Part shown: in pieces, positions 32,239 through 45,878 of the stretch | Layout: each line of letters begins with the position of its first letter | Position numbering within the stretch: position 1 is the first letter of the stretch | Assembly: GCF_947179165.1 (NCBI RefSeq) | Contig: NC_077242.1 | Span: 74,071,097-74,135,096 of the forward strand | DNA: 64,000 bases | From: Solanum dulcamara | Lineage: Eukaryota; Streptophyta; Magnoliopsida; Solanales; Solanaceae | Reading direction: 5' to 3' | Notes under the pieces: model-generated | Told to the model about the DNA's origin: nothing | Databases searched by the model: none | The model's input: only the letters and a program-made list of their open reading frames with translations | Made by a program: the position numbers and the translations under genes

Positions 32239-34559
32239 TGTCACGATCTAAAATGGATTATGAGTGGCATTCACACTTAACCTCCTTAGGACTCCTCAAG
32301 GTAACAGTCCAACCTCCCCACACTCTAGTTTATGAAGCCTCTATCAAAGTCTAGGAGGTGCCAATAACAAGCCCATGGCCACCAACAATCAAAATAAGAA
32401 GACAAAACGAAACTATACAGGGAGCTCAAGATCCTCCGGAAACTAAGAGGACTCACCAAGTAGCTGGAAGTGTGTGGATAATCAACGGTGCGCCAGTTGA
32501 TAATCTCTGGTACCTGTCTCTGCATCATGAAATGATGCAGGCCAAATGGTGTCAGTACGTGGAATGTACGAGTATGTAAAATGGCCGGATGAACCAAACA
32601 TCAAGAAAACATCAATATCAACTCAGGATCTCAACTCATATATATATATACATAACAACTCACTTAAGTGTCCTAAGTCTAACAAGAAATGGTTTAGATG
32701 GGACCAATCATAAGCCACTCGACTCAACTGACTCGGAGTACTATCAAGACCTAAATGGGAGTTTCTCTTATCCGACAACCATCACCTATGAGCCAGTGAT
32801 AGTACAACAATCAGACGTTGTTGCCACGTCTGTCCATACCTTTCCAGGGCATGAATGCCTCCCTAATCATGGATACCATCGATTAGTCAAGTCCTATCAT
32901 TTTAGGACAATAAAATGGGAAACATTCGACTTTAACGGTTCGATCCCACGAGAAACATCCGACTTTAACGGTTCCATCCCTACCTACATTGGCGGAGTAG
33001 TTTCTGGGTTTGAGTATGGACTATACTCTTACCCGCTTCGGTGCTCGATACTCCTCCCATGACTCCATGCTTATAAGACTCCCTCCAATCATCTCAAACA
33101 AGCCCTCATGGCTAGTTTCATGTGGGACATTGCCAACTCATCAACTCTAATCTCATTTTAACTCAATTAAGTCATAATGGCAAGTCCTATTTAGGACCTC
33201 GTCCACTCGTCAATTCTATCCTCCAATCAACTCAATCAAGCCTCATTTAGATAAGCATGTATAACCTCTCCTTATGACTCATCACAACTCTAAGGCTTTA
33301 ACCCAACAATTCAAGTAGAATAGCACATTCAAGAAAATTGACTTATGCAACATAATCACATGGTTAAAGAGATCAACAAAACATAATAACAAGTCACCTC
33401 CATCAACTCATACTAACATGAAGGTTTTAGGAACTTCTTAGCTCAAAAACATCAACACCAAAAAAGTCAAATTAATAGGAGACAAAACTCATTCAAACAT
33501 AAACCATACTAAGAAACTCCATTCTCATGGACCTCCAACCTCAAAGCAAGAGTAGCGCACATGGGTGGACTCAACCCATGTTTTGGATAGCCTTACATAC
33601 CTTAGAATAGATTCTTGAAGAAACATTGTTGTTGGGTCTTCAATGGCAACTTGAATCTTGAAGCTCTTGGAACAAATCTTTGTTAAAAATGGAGAAGAAG
33701 AAGGAGAAGATGAAGAGAGAATTTTCTAGGGCTTTTAGAGAGAGAGTGTGGCTGAAAATTATGTTCCCAAATGCTCAAGGATGATACATATATAATTGGG
33801 GAAAAATTCCCAAATTGACCCTTCTTAAAAGTTCTGAAAATAGGTTGAAACGTTCTTGGCGCAATAGTGGCGCGTCGCGCCATTGCAGCGCTAGGTCGAT
33901 TACGCCTAAAAACCTGCACAACTTTTAGTGGCGCGCCGTGCCAAGGACCAAACTACTGAGGCATGTTTTTGGTGCGATAGTGTCACGTCGCACCCTTATA
34001 GCACCAAGGCCATATTTTCTGGGTTCTAGAAATTTGGCTTGAAAACCCTGTACACCTCGCAGTGGGGCACCGCGCCAGGAGCCAAACTACTGAGGCTTAT
34101 TCCTGGTGCGATAGTGGCGTGTCGCGCCACTATGGCCCCAAGCCCAGTTTTCCAGCAATTGCAACCCAGGCCTGAAATCCCTGCCGTGCTAGTTTGTCTT
34201 AGGATCGCCATATCTTTTGACTCTAAACTTCAAAATTTACATTCTTATTGGCGTTGGAAAGAAGACTCGATGACCTTTAATTTAATAGGTCGTAGGCCAC
34301 CCAGATTGTTGTCCTTCAAAATATAGGGTCGTTAGAAGTCAATCCCTTATGCGAACTCCTCCTCAAACTTAGCCACGATGAATCTTTTGGATTTGAGTTG
34401 GTCCTAGGGGTCCTTCATGACCCCACATCACCTCTAACGCTGCTCAATTTCTCAAAGACTCGTCTTAACTCATGCAAATGCTCCACAACATTTGAGTTCG
34501 ACCCTACCCGAATACAAGAAGGGTCCGAATCTTAGGGAAAATTTTTGAGGGGTGTTACA
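32239..34559 (-). repeat. Solo LTR, same family as 7,512-9,963
   Basis: The right end GGGGTGTTACA is the reverse complement of the TGTAACACCCC start. GC-rich palindromes (about 33,857-34,140) and the donor-like site (33,600) are present, as is the 63-nt bounded segment (32,457-32,519). The left end, TGTCACGATC then AACCTCCTTAGGACTCC, does not match the usual terminal sequence, so about 50-150 bp there look replaced. No target duplication is found. Unit A begins directly at 34,560. Confidence 0.75.
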
Positions 34560-34814
34560 CCTATTCACCCTTATCCTCCCAAAATAGATTTTTTTTCTCT
34601 CTCAATCAAGATCTAGGTTCCACGCTTCAAACCTCCATTGCAAGAATCAAGCCAAGGTTTCTACTCCAGGCATGTGGGTTTACATTAATGGATATCCCTT
34701 CACCCATTGAGTCCCAATAAAACCCAATTCTTCAAGTTCTATCATTCTTCAAACCTAGGGTTTCTATAATTTTAATGAATTCTTATTGAAATTTAGTTAT
34801 TCTTCAAGTATGAT

Positions 34815-37800
34815 TGTAACGCCCCACAATTTCTACGCAAAGATTCACACCATCCTCCGTATGCGTATAGGCCCGAACCTAAAGAATTCTCAGTTTTATA
34901 TGTATGTTAAGATTCATTACTAAGTAATTGAAGTGTATTAGATGTGAGTTAGGGTCATAAGGTGTAACACCCCCTAAAACGTTGTATGTCGGTATTTCAA
35001 TTCTCGATGAAAAATGATAATGTATCTGTAATTTGGGTATAACCTTTCATAGTATAGTCCAAATTAGGTGCTTCAAATTTCTGAGTAACCACAACATCAT
35101 TACCTACAACTTTTATGAAGAACATATCTTATGATTCGGATTTTAAGTAGACCAAATAAATTAATCTTTGCAAGACATAGTGCTGTGATGGAATGGAGTA
35201 TTTGTAGAATAAAATTCATATCTCGACGTATCATGCTCCAAATTGGATGATTCTTAAACTAACTGAAACTAGACGTCTATATCTACAATTCTTATGATAC
35301 ATCAAATCCTAATAAGGAATTTATCTTGTTCAAACGCAGCTTCGAAAATAGATATTCTGTTAAAAGAGATCTCATCTCACCTACCATAGAAAGATCTAGA
35401 ACCATTTGACATCATTCATGACATCAAAACCCTCCATTGAATTTTCAAAATCATCCTTTGTAATCAATTTTATTTATTGTTAGGTCCCTCCTCCACACCT
35501 ATAAATACCCACCTTATTTCCTCATTTTATTCATCAAGCTTTCTTAAGCAACTCTTCTCTCTATACACTTCTTTACTCATTCTCAAATATAGTTTTAGTT
35601 TTTGTAGTATAAAAATACTATTTCGGTGATTCTTATACTCCGGATAGTACACAAAATATTCCGATAAGAAGAAAAGGCTAAGGGTCCAAGAGTGTTCCAA
35701 TTCGGAGTAAAGCTTCCGATTTAAGGTATGTAAGGCTTTCATAGCATCGGATTGAGTTCGTCCATGCGCCCAAGATTTAAATTTATTATAATTGAGTTAT
35801 AGTTGAGTTTTATCCAAATGTTGAATTCTAAATGAATTAATTCTTCTTCTATTGAGTTAGATATATTTATGCATTAATATTATTATTATTGTTATCTCTC
35901 ATATTATTGGAATTATTGTTCATGGCTACTTTCCCATGAATCCTAATTGATTTGATGTTCATTAATATTTTTACACATATTTTGAGTAAAGATGTTGGCT
36001 TTTTAATATTTTCATTTATAAAAAGAGTGATATGAATTAATACTATATATGTATTTTATTGAGTTTTGAAAGAGAAAAAGAGTTGAGTTTAAATGAATTT
36101 GAGTAAATAATGTTTTGAGCAAGATGTTTTGATGAGATGTAAATGATGTTTTTGAAGTATAATGATTGATGAAGAGGTAATGAGATGAGTTTGATGATTT
36201 AAATTAAAGTCCAATGAGACTAGATGATGAGATTAATATGAGCACATATTTTGGGAGTAGTATTGAGCACCGAGTTGGGTAAGAGTTTAATTGACTTAAA
36301 CCCCAGAACTACGTAGCCAGCGTAGGATGGAGGCTATGCCTCTTAAGTCCCAAAAAGAGGACTTTGATGAATGCATCCAAGATAGTGATGTCCTTTACCC
36401 TGGCAAGGTATTGGATGGATGTGGCAACGACATTGCTTCATTGTATCATCGCTAGCTTATAAGTGATGATTGTCGGTCAGAGAAACTCCCAACCGAGTAA
36501 GCATTTCTTATTATTATTTTAAATTTGCATTACATATTAATGTTGAGATGATGTTGAGTTTTGCGCTGAGTTTTCCTAAGAGGAATTTTTTGATATATGT
36601 CCTTATCTTCCTTACATTTTACATACTCGTACATTCCACGTACTGACATCATTTGATCTGCATCATTTTATGATGCAGATACAGGTGTTAGAGATCCTCA
36701 ATAGGCGCATCATTGAAGATTATTATTTTTCAGCTATTTGATGAGTCCTTCTTGTATTCGGAGGAACTCTCTATCCTTTTATTATTTTTGAGTATTATGT
36801 TTCTTTTAAGGTAGCCATGGACATGTCATTGGCACCATCTAAGAGTATTAGAGGCTTCATAGACAAAGTTTGATGATGTAATCGGAGTAGTTCTCCTTAG
36901 AAACTACTTCTTCTAAGAATTATCTATTTTTCCTTTGATGTTGATGATGACAAGCCCACATTAGTATTCTTAAGTCTTCCGCTGATGAACAAATGAGTAA
37001 TGAGATCAAGTGGTTCTCTCGGAAGCCAGAGATGGTTTCTGAGTGCCAGCCACGCCTAGGGTACCCTCTCGGGGCGTGACATAAAGAACCTCTAGAACTA
37101 AGCCAAGTTCAAAGTTTTTCTATCGACTAAGTTTTCGCATGAGTTCATATAAGGGTCAACTTCAAACGACCATATCTCCAAAATCATATTGAGTTAGATG
37201 GACCATAACCTATTAAAATTAAATGTATTTGATTCTTCTTCCCAACGCCACCAAGTCACATCAATCCGAGTTCGAAGTAAAATGTTATGCCCATTTTATT
37301 AGAGATGCTACAAGCTATTAGTGTCAGACAGATAAAGTGACGGTCCATCAGACCTGTGATGGGCCGTCATAATTGGTCATCACATTTAGGTAAAATGGTC
37401 GATTTTTGGTCCAGTTATTACGATCTGGGTGACGGGCGATAGTCCGTCACTCAGATGACGACAAAACAATGATTTTGGCCAATTTTAAGTTTTTAAGAGG
37501 GTATTTTAGTCCTAAAAACTTTGGGGAGTTATCTAAATAGACCTAAACATGTAGGAAATCAGTTTTCATTATTAAAACTTCTCATTCACTCCTAAACTTC
37601 TACGCTCTTAACTCCCTCAACTCAGAAACTACCATAAGAAAAGCAAAAGGCTAGGGTTTCAAGGTTTCTAAGCAAGTTCTTCTTTCAAGATTCTTCACTA
37701 AGGTATGTAAGGTTTCAATGAGAGTATTTCTTCCACTCTCATGCCTAAAGTATATTGATTATATGATGAATTATGTTTAAATGTAGGGTTTTATCCAATC

Positions 37801-39162
37801 TTCTTCAAGCTATGATTTTTAAGCAAAGTTAGAGGTTTATGAAAGATTTCTAATGCATCTCACTGAATTACTATAAACTATATGTTTTATTATATGATTA
37901 TGATTCTCCAAGCATGTGTCAAGATTATTTATGAAGTTATGAAAGCTACTTTTGAGTATTTATAGGTTATGCATAATTTCAAGTAAGTTGTCTCATGTTT
38001 AAAGTCATATGCATAGAAGTAAAGATATGTTTATGAAAAAGATATTCGACCAATGCCTTACAACACTTATGATTCAAACTATGATTTTTGAGCTTGGTCT
38101 CACTTATGATTTATGAGCTTAGTCTCGCATGTGATTCAGATATACGGACAATTTTTATACTTATGAGAATTAATATGTATTTATGTTATTTTAGGAGAAC
38201 TATTTAGAACCAAGTGGACTTTAGGGATGAAGGATTCCGTTAGCATCCGTGGACCTTTAGTAGCAATCCCTAAGTTCCATAAATATGTGCCACCATAGAA
38301 CTTGAGTATTACACTTTGTCTGATAACTCCATATCGCCCTGAGAGGCACATACTAGTGGATCCATATAGATATGATATGGTCCTATACCCTGGCAAAGTA
38401 TAGAGTAGAACGTCCAATTGGGTTAGCTATTGGACATCATGAGCTCACATGATGTATGCCGGTTATAAGAAACTCCCTAGTTTAGGTATCTTTTTACGAT
38501 ATGTTCTTTTTTTATATGATTCATTTTAAGTATGATATATTATGAATATAATTATGGAAGGCTACTGATTTAGACTCACCTTGATGTATATACTTTTTAA
38601 AGAACGTCCTCTTAAACAGATATTTATGCATGGACTCCAACTGTTTCTTTAGTTCCTTTATTATGATTATGATTTTAGAAATCTTATTTAACTGTTCCTC
38701 CATATGTTATTTATATGATTATCATAGTGTCCCCTTACATACCCAGTGCATTCCATATACTGACGCATATTTTTCTACGCTGCATCCTTTTATGATATAG
38801 ATTCTAGCACTCGTACTCAGACTCGTGATTAGTGAGGTTGCATCAATTCTTAGTCAGCAGTTGGTGAGTTCTCCTTATTCGAGGATTTCATGGAGTAGTT
38901 TTAGTTAGTTCTTTTACTAAGTTATAGTAGTCGGAGGCCCTATCCCGGCAAACTTATTTCTTTTAATTTAGATATTAGAGGCTTGTTTCAGACATTAGTT
39001 TCCAGTCTTCATGGATATTTTATCTTCTAATAAGACCTTTTATGCATATGTTCCAACTTCCGCTTAGTTTTCTTATGATATGCCTTGATGTATTATGCGC
39101 TTGGGACCACTCGTGGTTCTAAGTACCGTGTCTTGGCTAGGGTGTAGACTAGAGTCGTGAAA
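34815..39162 (+). repeat. Inner solo LTR, unit A copy
   Basis: It starts TGTAACGCCCCAC and ends GAGTCGTGAAA (mutated from GTGACA). It is flanked by ATGAT at 34,810-34,814 and 39,163-39,167. It carries hairpin motifs TGACGGTCCATCA...TGATGGGCCGTCA (about 37,340-37,371), a donor-like site at 37,703, and a 63-nt bounded segment at 38,801-38,863. It is itself interrupted by a Tekay-type solo LTR. Confidence 0.85.
34963..37081 (+). repeat. Tekay-type solo LTR inside the inner LTR
   Basis: 2,119 bp, collinear with the Tekay LTRs at 18,217 and 25,446 but clearly more diverged. The flanks are TAAGG (34,958-34,962) and TAAAG (37,082-37,086). Unit C shows the unoccupied site CCTAAGGAACC. The first donor-like site (35,726) and acceptor (36,678) are kept; the second donor is degraded (ATGAGT). 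Confidence 0.9.
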
Positions 39163-40268
39163 ATGATCTTCAATTGCATGAATTTAGTTATAATTTTATG
39201 TTCTCAATGGCAATTTCATGGACCCTCAAGTATACAAGCATTTTCATGGATTGAATTATGATTCTTCAAAAGCATGTTTTCAGATTATCAGGTTTCATGA
39301 TTTTAGATTCTTCCAAATAAGGTATCTTTTAGTTATCATTAGTTTTAAATCATGATTGATGAGCTACTCAGTATATTATTAGAATTACAATTGTAATATT
39401 ATTATTGTATCAGTTGTATGCATATTTTTCATGGGAGTAATACTTAGCACTGAGCGAATTTAGAGATGAAGGATTCTAGTCAGTGTTCGTGGACCTTTAG
39501 TAGCAATCCATAAGTCCCAGAACTACGTGTCATCATAGGATTTGTCTTAGATAGACATTATCTTATTAGATCCATATTAGCTCAGCTTCAACCTTTATAC
39601 CTTAGCAAGTATATTGGGTCCTTTTGGTGGGGCAATACACCAGACTCCATGTAGTACCTCACATGGTTCTATATCGATTTTAGTATCCCCTACAGTCAGT
39701 CTTTTCTGTATTGCATGATCAAGCATTCAGATATTTTCAATTCAGTTATTCAGTTCACATGTTATTTACTTGATTCTGTATGTTCAGATATCATGTTTAT
39801 TACGCATATTCTTACATACTCAGTATATTCAAAGTACTGATCGCATACTTTCTACCTATATTGTGTTATAATATAGGTTCTGACGCTTCACACCCAACGC
39901 GCGATTAGTGCTACTTCTGATCAGCTAGCAGCAGTGTTGGTGAATCCTCATCTTTCCAAGGACAACCTTTATGTTTTCTTTCTGTATTTTTACTTTCAGT
40001 TTCAGACATTTGGAGTTAGCTAGGGGTTCTCCCTATAAACTCATGTTAATAAAGGCTTTTCAGACATTCAATTCGATTCCACCTATGTGTACTCAATTTT
40101 TTGTCTATTGATGTTTTTAGACAATTTCAGTTAATTCCGCATTTAGTGATCTTTTTAAACTATTGAGGTTGTTAATCTTAGTGTCATGCCATGCTATGAG
40201 ATTAGCTTGGGGTCACTTGTGTCTCTAAGCATTATGTCACACCTAGGAGGTAGTCTTGGGTCATGGCA

Positions 40269-40946
40269 CCTTTCTTATTCCAACTTTTCAATTTTCCCAT
40301 TCATTTCCTTGAGCCTTTATTCCCCCCAATTATTCTCATTCTACCAACGAATTCTCATTCACAAGTATTAGAACAATTGAACAAATTGTGAATACATTGA
40401 CTTGACAGGAGTAATGTTGTCATCCTATTGCAAAAAACTCCCACATTTCTTAAATGAGGAATTGATGTGGGGCTTATATAAAAGGAGTAAGGTTAGGAGA
40501 TTAGTACTATATAAAAGAGGGCATAAAAGGCACAGTTGGGCAAAAGATTTTGTCGAGCTTGGAAAAGAAATTGTTGAAGAATAATGTATACCTATTGATT
40601 ATTTATTAAAGGTTTAGGCTGGATAGAACCATTGAAAATTATCACATATTAGCGTTAATATAACTTTCTACATTACTTTTTTACTCTAATAACTTATATG
40701 GTATGTTTAAGACCATAAAAATCAACGATATTTGGATATAATATATACATCTTTACCACACGATTCAAAAGTTTTCATTACGTTTTAAAACTTCATGTCC
40801 TATTAAATTAATACACATAGAATAAAATGAAAGATCGAGTAATATGATATTCTAAGAAATAGGAAAAGGTAAACAATAAAATTTAAATATTAGTTCTTTC
40901 TTTGGAATATAATTATAACAACCATTCATTCTCCTCACAAAAATCA
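40269..40946. other. Flank between the outer LTR and the B3-like gene, unit A
   Basis: AT-rich sequence conserved in units B (50,308-50,968) and C (61,565-62,243). It holds a 60-codon open frame at 40,402 that is not preserved in the other units, so I do not call it a gene. The 3' end and untranslated region of the minus-strand B3-like gene probably lie here. Confidence 0.5.
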
Positions 40947-41332
40947 TCACAAGATTTCATAAACTAGACCCTTTTTAATTAACTTGAATTTAAAATTATG
41001 GGAAATAGCATCCCAATAGAGTCTAATCTCATCACCAACGCTCAATCCACGATTTGTGAACAAATCCTCATAAACAAGTGCATAGTCCTTACATGGCATC
41101 ATCATCTCAACATAAGCTCCATCATCATTTTTAGGGTTGTTCTCTTCAGTAACATCCCATAATTGAACACGTTGCACGTTTCCATCCCCTTCCTTTACAA
41201 GTTTGACCATATGATCCATCCAATATGGAAAAACATGATCAGAAGTGAATGCAGAAGGCAGCACCAGTATCTTGGCGAATTGCTCATAGTGGGTGATAAC
41301 CCTAATAATCGTCTGGGCTTCTGAATATCCAT
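40947..41332 (-). pseudogene. B3-domain-like protein, copy 2 (unit A), frameshifted
   Basis: It is homologous to the open copies at 50,969 and 62,244 (SAFTSDHVFPYWMDHMVKLV, RVQLWDVTEEN, LSVGDEIRLYWD). One G is missing near 41,313 (GTCTGGGCTT against GTCTGGGGCTT), which shifts the frame a few codons after the ATG near 41,332. The C-terminus is also altered: a 1-base loss near the stop lets the frame run three codons further. No in-frame ATG replaces the lost start. Probably non-functional. Confidence 0.75.
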
Positions 41333-42321
41333 GATGAATTTTTACAATGTTGAGAAAAAAAGGATAGGCATTTATAGGGATGTTTTGATATTAAATTTGA
41401 AAGGTATATGACACTATAATTATTTTTCTAATTAAGCTTGGTTTCACATAATTAAGATTAGATTAAAAATTCTCGTCACTTTCTGACTACAACTAGATTT
41501 GATGAATCTTGCACAAAAGCAAGTTATTTAAATGTAATTAATTACAAGTAATTTTATTTAATAAATTTATAATAAACAATAATTAATCAGTTATAATAAT
41601 ATGTATTTATGTTATTTTGAGAGAAGTATTTAGAACCGAGTGGACTTTAGGGATGGAGGTTTCCATTAGCGTCTGTGGACCTTTAGTAGCAATCTCTAAG
41701 TCTCATAACTACGTGCCACCGTAGGACTTGAGTATAACATTTTGTCGGACAACTCCATATGGCCTTGAGAGGCACAGACTATTGGATACATATAGATATG
41801 ATATGGTCCTATACCCTAGCAAGGTATAGGGCAGCACGCCCAACTGGGTTAGATGTTGGACATCATGAGCTCACATGATGTATGTCGGTTATAAGAAACT
41901 CTCTAGTTTATGCATATTTTTACTATATGTTCTTAACCTTATATGGTTCATTTTAAGTATGCTATATTATGAATATAATTATACAAGGCTACTGATTTAG
42001 ACTCATCTCGATGTATATGCTTTTTAAAGAAGGTCCTTTTAAATTGATATTTATGCATGGACTCCAACTGTTTCTTTCAGTTCCTATATTATGATTATGA
42101 TTTTAGAAATCTTATTTAAATGTTCCTCCATATGTTATTTATATGATTATCATAGTGTCCCCTTACATACCCAGTGCATTCCACATATTGACACATATTT
42201 TTCTACACTGCATCTTTTTATGATATAGATTCTAGCACTCGTAATCAAACTCATGATTAGTGAGGTTACATCAATTCCTAGTCAGCAGTTGGTGAGTCCT
42301 CCTTATTCGAGGATTTCATGG

Positions 42322-45300
42322 TGTCATGCCCCGGGAGGGTACTCTAGACGTAACCGGCACTCAGAAACCATTTCTGGCTCCCAAGCGAACCACATAGCCT
42401 GATCACACATTCGTTCATTCATTCAATCAGCGGAAGACAAGAAAAGAAAGAGAATATTCGGTGGGCAACTCAAACATCAATCTAACTCAAAGAATAAAGG
42501 CCATGGGCCAACAAATCAACTCTAAATTTTGTCATTATAAATAGTTTGACAAGAATAATTTTAAGAAAAGAAATACTCAATCGACGCATCACTATCTAGT
42601 CTATGAAGCCTCTATCACTACTATCTAATTGGTGCCAATGACATGTTTATGGCTACCTCAAATCAAGATAAAAAGGGCTAACTCGATGCAAAAATACACA
42701 GACGGTGTCCTCCGAATGTAGGGGAGGACTCACCAATATGCTGAGTGCGAATGGATCCCCAATGATGCTCCTATTGACGATCTCTTAACCCTGTCTCTGC
42801 ATCATGAAATGATGCAGGTCCAAATGGACGTCAGTACGTAGAATATACGAGTATGTAATATGGCAGAATGAAACATACCTCGAGGAAGAATAACATCGGT
42901 CCACATATCTCAAATCAGAAAGATAAGAAGGACTCAAATAAAGCGTCGTAAATCTAAAGTAAGGATACAGTTTAGACAGAGACCAATCATATACCATACA
43001 ATCCAATCCAATTATGTATAATACAGTTCAATCAAATCATTTACCATTAGACCCCTTTTAATCATGTACAATCCGATTATATACACTCAACTCAACAATC
43101 AACTCAATAATCAAATCCAATCTAGTCACATACCATTCTATTCAATCCAGTCATAATTCATCTAATCCAATCCAACCATATACAATCAACTCAACATTCA
43201 ACTCAACCATCAGCTCAAAGGACTCGACTCAGTAATTATGCAAATTAAATTATGCAATATTTTACAATTCAACTCAAAGGACTCAACTCGATAAATATGT
43301 AACAACTCACTCAAGTGTCCTAAGTCTAACAAGAAATAGTTTAGACAGGACTAACTCATAAGCATATAGCAACTCGCTCAACTCAACTGACTCAGAGTAC
43401 TATCAAGACCTAAATGGGAGTTTCTCTTATCCGACAACCATCACCTATGAGTTGATTATAGTACAACAATTAGACATTGTTGCCATGTCCGTCCATACCT
43501 TATCAGGGCATGAACGCCTCCCTAATCGTATATACCATCGATTAGTCAGGTCCTATCATTTTAGGATAATAAAATGGGAAACATCCGACTTTAACAGTTC
43601 GATCCCATGGGAAGCATCCGACTTTAACTGTTCCATCCCTACCTACGTTGGCGGCATAGTTTCTGGGGTTCGAGTATGGACTGTACTCTCACCCACCTCG
43701 GTGCTCGATACTCCTCCCATGACTCCATGCTCATAAAACTCCCTCCAATCATCTCAAACAAGCCCTCACGGCTAGTTTCATGTGGAACATTACCACCTCA
43801 TCAACTCTGTTCTCATTTCAACTCAATTAAGTCATAATGGCAAGTCTCATTTAGGACCTTGTCCACTCATCAATTCCATCCTCAAATCAACTCAATCAAG
43901 CCTCATTTAGATAAGCATTTATGATATCTCCTCGAGACTCATCACAACTCTATGGCTTTTAGCCCAGCAACTCAAGTGGAATAACACATTCAAGAAAATT
44001 GACTTTTGCAGCATAATCACATGGTTAAAGAGATCAATAAGGCATATTAACAAGTAAAAATGCTCAACTCATTTAAATCAAAATACTCGTGTTCAAAATA
44101 ATTAAAAGACTCCTCAAACTCAACTCATGCTTAAGCTCTTTTTAAATCATAGATGAAACTAATAATTCTTTAGACTCAAAGTAGTGTATAAATAGTTTAT
44201 GCAAAAAGGTTCATAAATAATTTATTTAAAGCTCCTCCTCAAAAGATTATTTATTTTCAAAATATTTCTAAGAGTCCAATCAACTCAGATTATGCAAATC
44301 ACATATCACAAAATCACATTAGACTCTAATCCGCTCCATCACATAACATCCTCATCAATATACCTCTTCATCAATCATTCTACACCTATTAAATAAGCAC
44401 CATTCACGTCATCACTCACACCGTCATCAAAACATCATCATCACATCATCATCATATATTATCATTTACATCATTCATCAAACATTATCATCACATCATT
44501 GTCAAGTATAATCATTACATCAATCATCAAACATCTACTCCAAAATCCTTATTTTTGTTCTATGTTCATTTTATAGAAGCAAAGGGACATTTTTAACTAA
44601 CTAATTCATTCTTTTCATTCCAATCAATACATATATACACACAACTATCCATCTCAACCTCAAGACATTTATGATAAGAAATCTCATCTTGGGTTCATGT
44701 GAATGAAATATGAACCCATACTCTCAACAAGACTCAACTCAAGAATATCGTCAATACCTATAAATCTATATACAAAGATACATTTATAGTTAATAATATG
44801 AAAAATAACTATTTAGTAACTCAAGTCATTAAAATCATCAATCAACCATTTGTATCTAAAAATATTCCTTAGTTTAGGGAAAACTTTCAAGAAAATCTTT
44901 CTAGAAGGTGCAACTCTTTCACAACTCCTAACCAACACATCTATGGGAATATGGAAGAACTCAATCCATATTTTAGGTTAGCCTTACATACCTTGTTTGA
45001 AGACTTTGAAGGAACTTGATGTTAGGTCTTCAATGGAAGACTTGAATTCTTGAAGCTCTTGAAGGCACCCTTTGTTGGAGATGGATTTGGGGAAGAAGAA
45101 GAAGAAGAGAGGGAAAATTTATAGGGCTTTTTAGAGAGAGAGAAGCTGAAAATAATGGTCCAAAATGCTCAAGTATGGTGTATATATAATTTGGAAAAAG
45201 TCCAAGTTGCCCCTCTTCCAAAAATCTGGAAATTTGGGCAAAAGTCTTGCTGGCGCTATAGTGGCGCGTCGCGCCACTGCAGCGCCAAGCTAAAATAGGC

Positions 45301-45809
45301 TTAAAACCCTGCACATCTACTAGTGGCGCATCACGCCAAGCCCCAAACTACTGAGGCTGTTTTCTAGCGCTATAGTGGCGTGGGGCGCCACTGGAGCGCC
45401 AAGCCCAAATTTCGCTCAGGCTTGAAATTCATGCAGTACTAGTCTGTAGTAAAATGGCCAAAACTTTTGACTCCGAACTCCAAAAATTACAATCTTGGTG
45501 GCGTTGGAAAGAAGACTCAAAGACCTTTAATTTAATAGGTTGTGGGCCACCCAGATCATCATATATCAAAAGATAGGGTCGTTATAAGTCAACCCCTCAT
45601 GCAAACTCCTCCTCAAACTTAGCCACAACGAACCTTTTGGCTTGATTTGGTCCTAGGGGTCCTTCATGACCCCACATCACCTCTAACGCTCTTTAATTAC
45701 TTAGGAACTCATCCTAACTCATGTGAAAAATTTCAAGTCCTCCGATCCGAGTCTACACTCACGTGAAGAAATGTTCGAGTCTTTGCGAAACAATTTCCGG
45801 GGTGTCACA
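42322..45809 (-). repeat. Solo LTR, long GC-core family, minus strand
   Basis: 3,488 bp bounded by TGTCATGCCCC and GGGGTGTCACA. The target duplication CATGG is at 42,317-42,321 and 45,810-45,814. Unit A has the unoccupied site TTTCATGGAGTAG. It carries a perfect palindrome around 45,261-45,277, a (CAT)-rich tract near 44,340-44,530, a donor-like site at 44,991, and a 63-nt bounded segment at 42,734-42,796. Confidence 0.9.
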
Positions 45810-45878
45810 CATGGAGTAGTTTTAGTTAGTTCTTTTACTAAGTTATAGTAGTCGGAGGCCCTGTCCCGGCAAATTTAT

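Larger units (their letters stand above)
34560..40268 (+). repeat. Outer solo LTR, unit A copy, 5'-truncated and interrupted
   Basis: Its intact counterpart is 54,989-61,564 in unit C. The left ~0.6 kb is missing. It is interrupted at ATGAT by the inner LTR. The right end is GGGTCATGGCA near 40,268. A GC-type donor-like CAG|GCATGT lies at 34,670, and a 64-nt bounded segment at 39,876-39,939. Confidence 0.7.
34560..41604. repeat. Segmental repeat unit A
   Basis: From CTATTCACCCTTATCC, which matches 55,606 in unit C, this block runs through the outer and inner LTRs to a frameshifted B3-like gene. It ends at a junction (41,604/41,605) where the sequence jumps back to a copy of about 38,172. The join is in short AT-rich microhomology (ATAATATG). 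Unit-specific insertion: the Tekay-type solo LTR at 34,963. Confidence 0.8.

Noticed and set aside
40402..40584. 60-codon plus-strand frame near the B3-like gene of unit A
   Set aside because: Not preserved in units B and C, which have indels in the same place.
41605..42321. Considered as an independent LTR copy
   Set aside because: It continues after the 42,322 and 45,879 insertions to the ATGAT end at 49,200, so it is one interrupted inner LTR.
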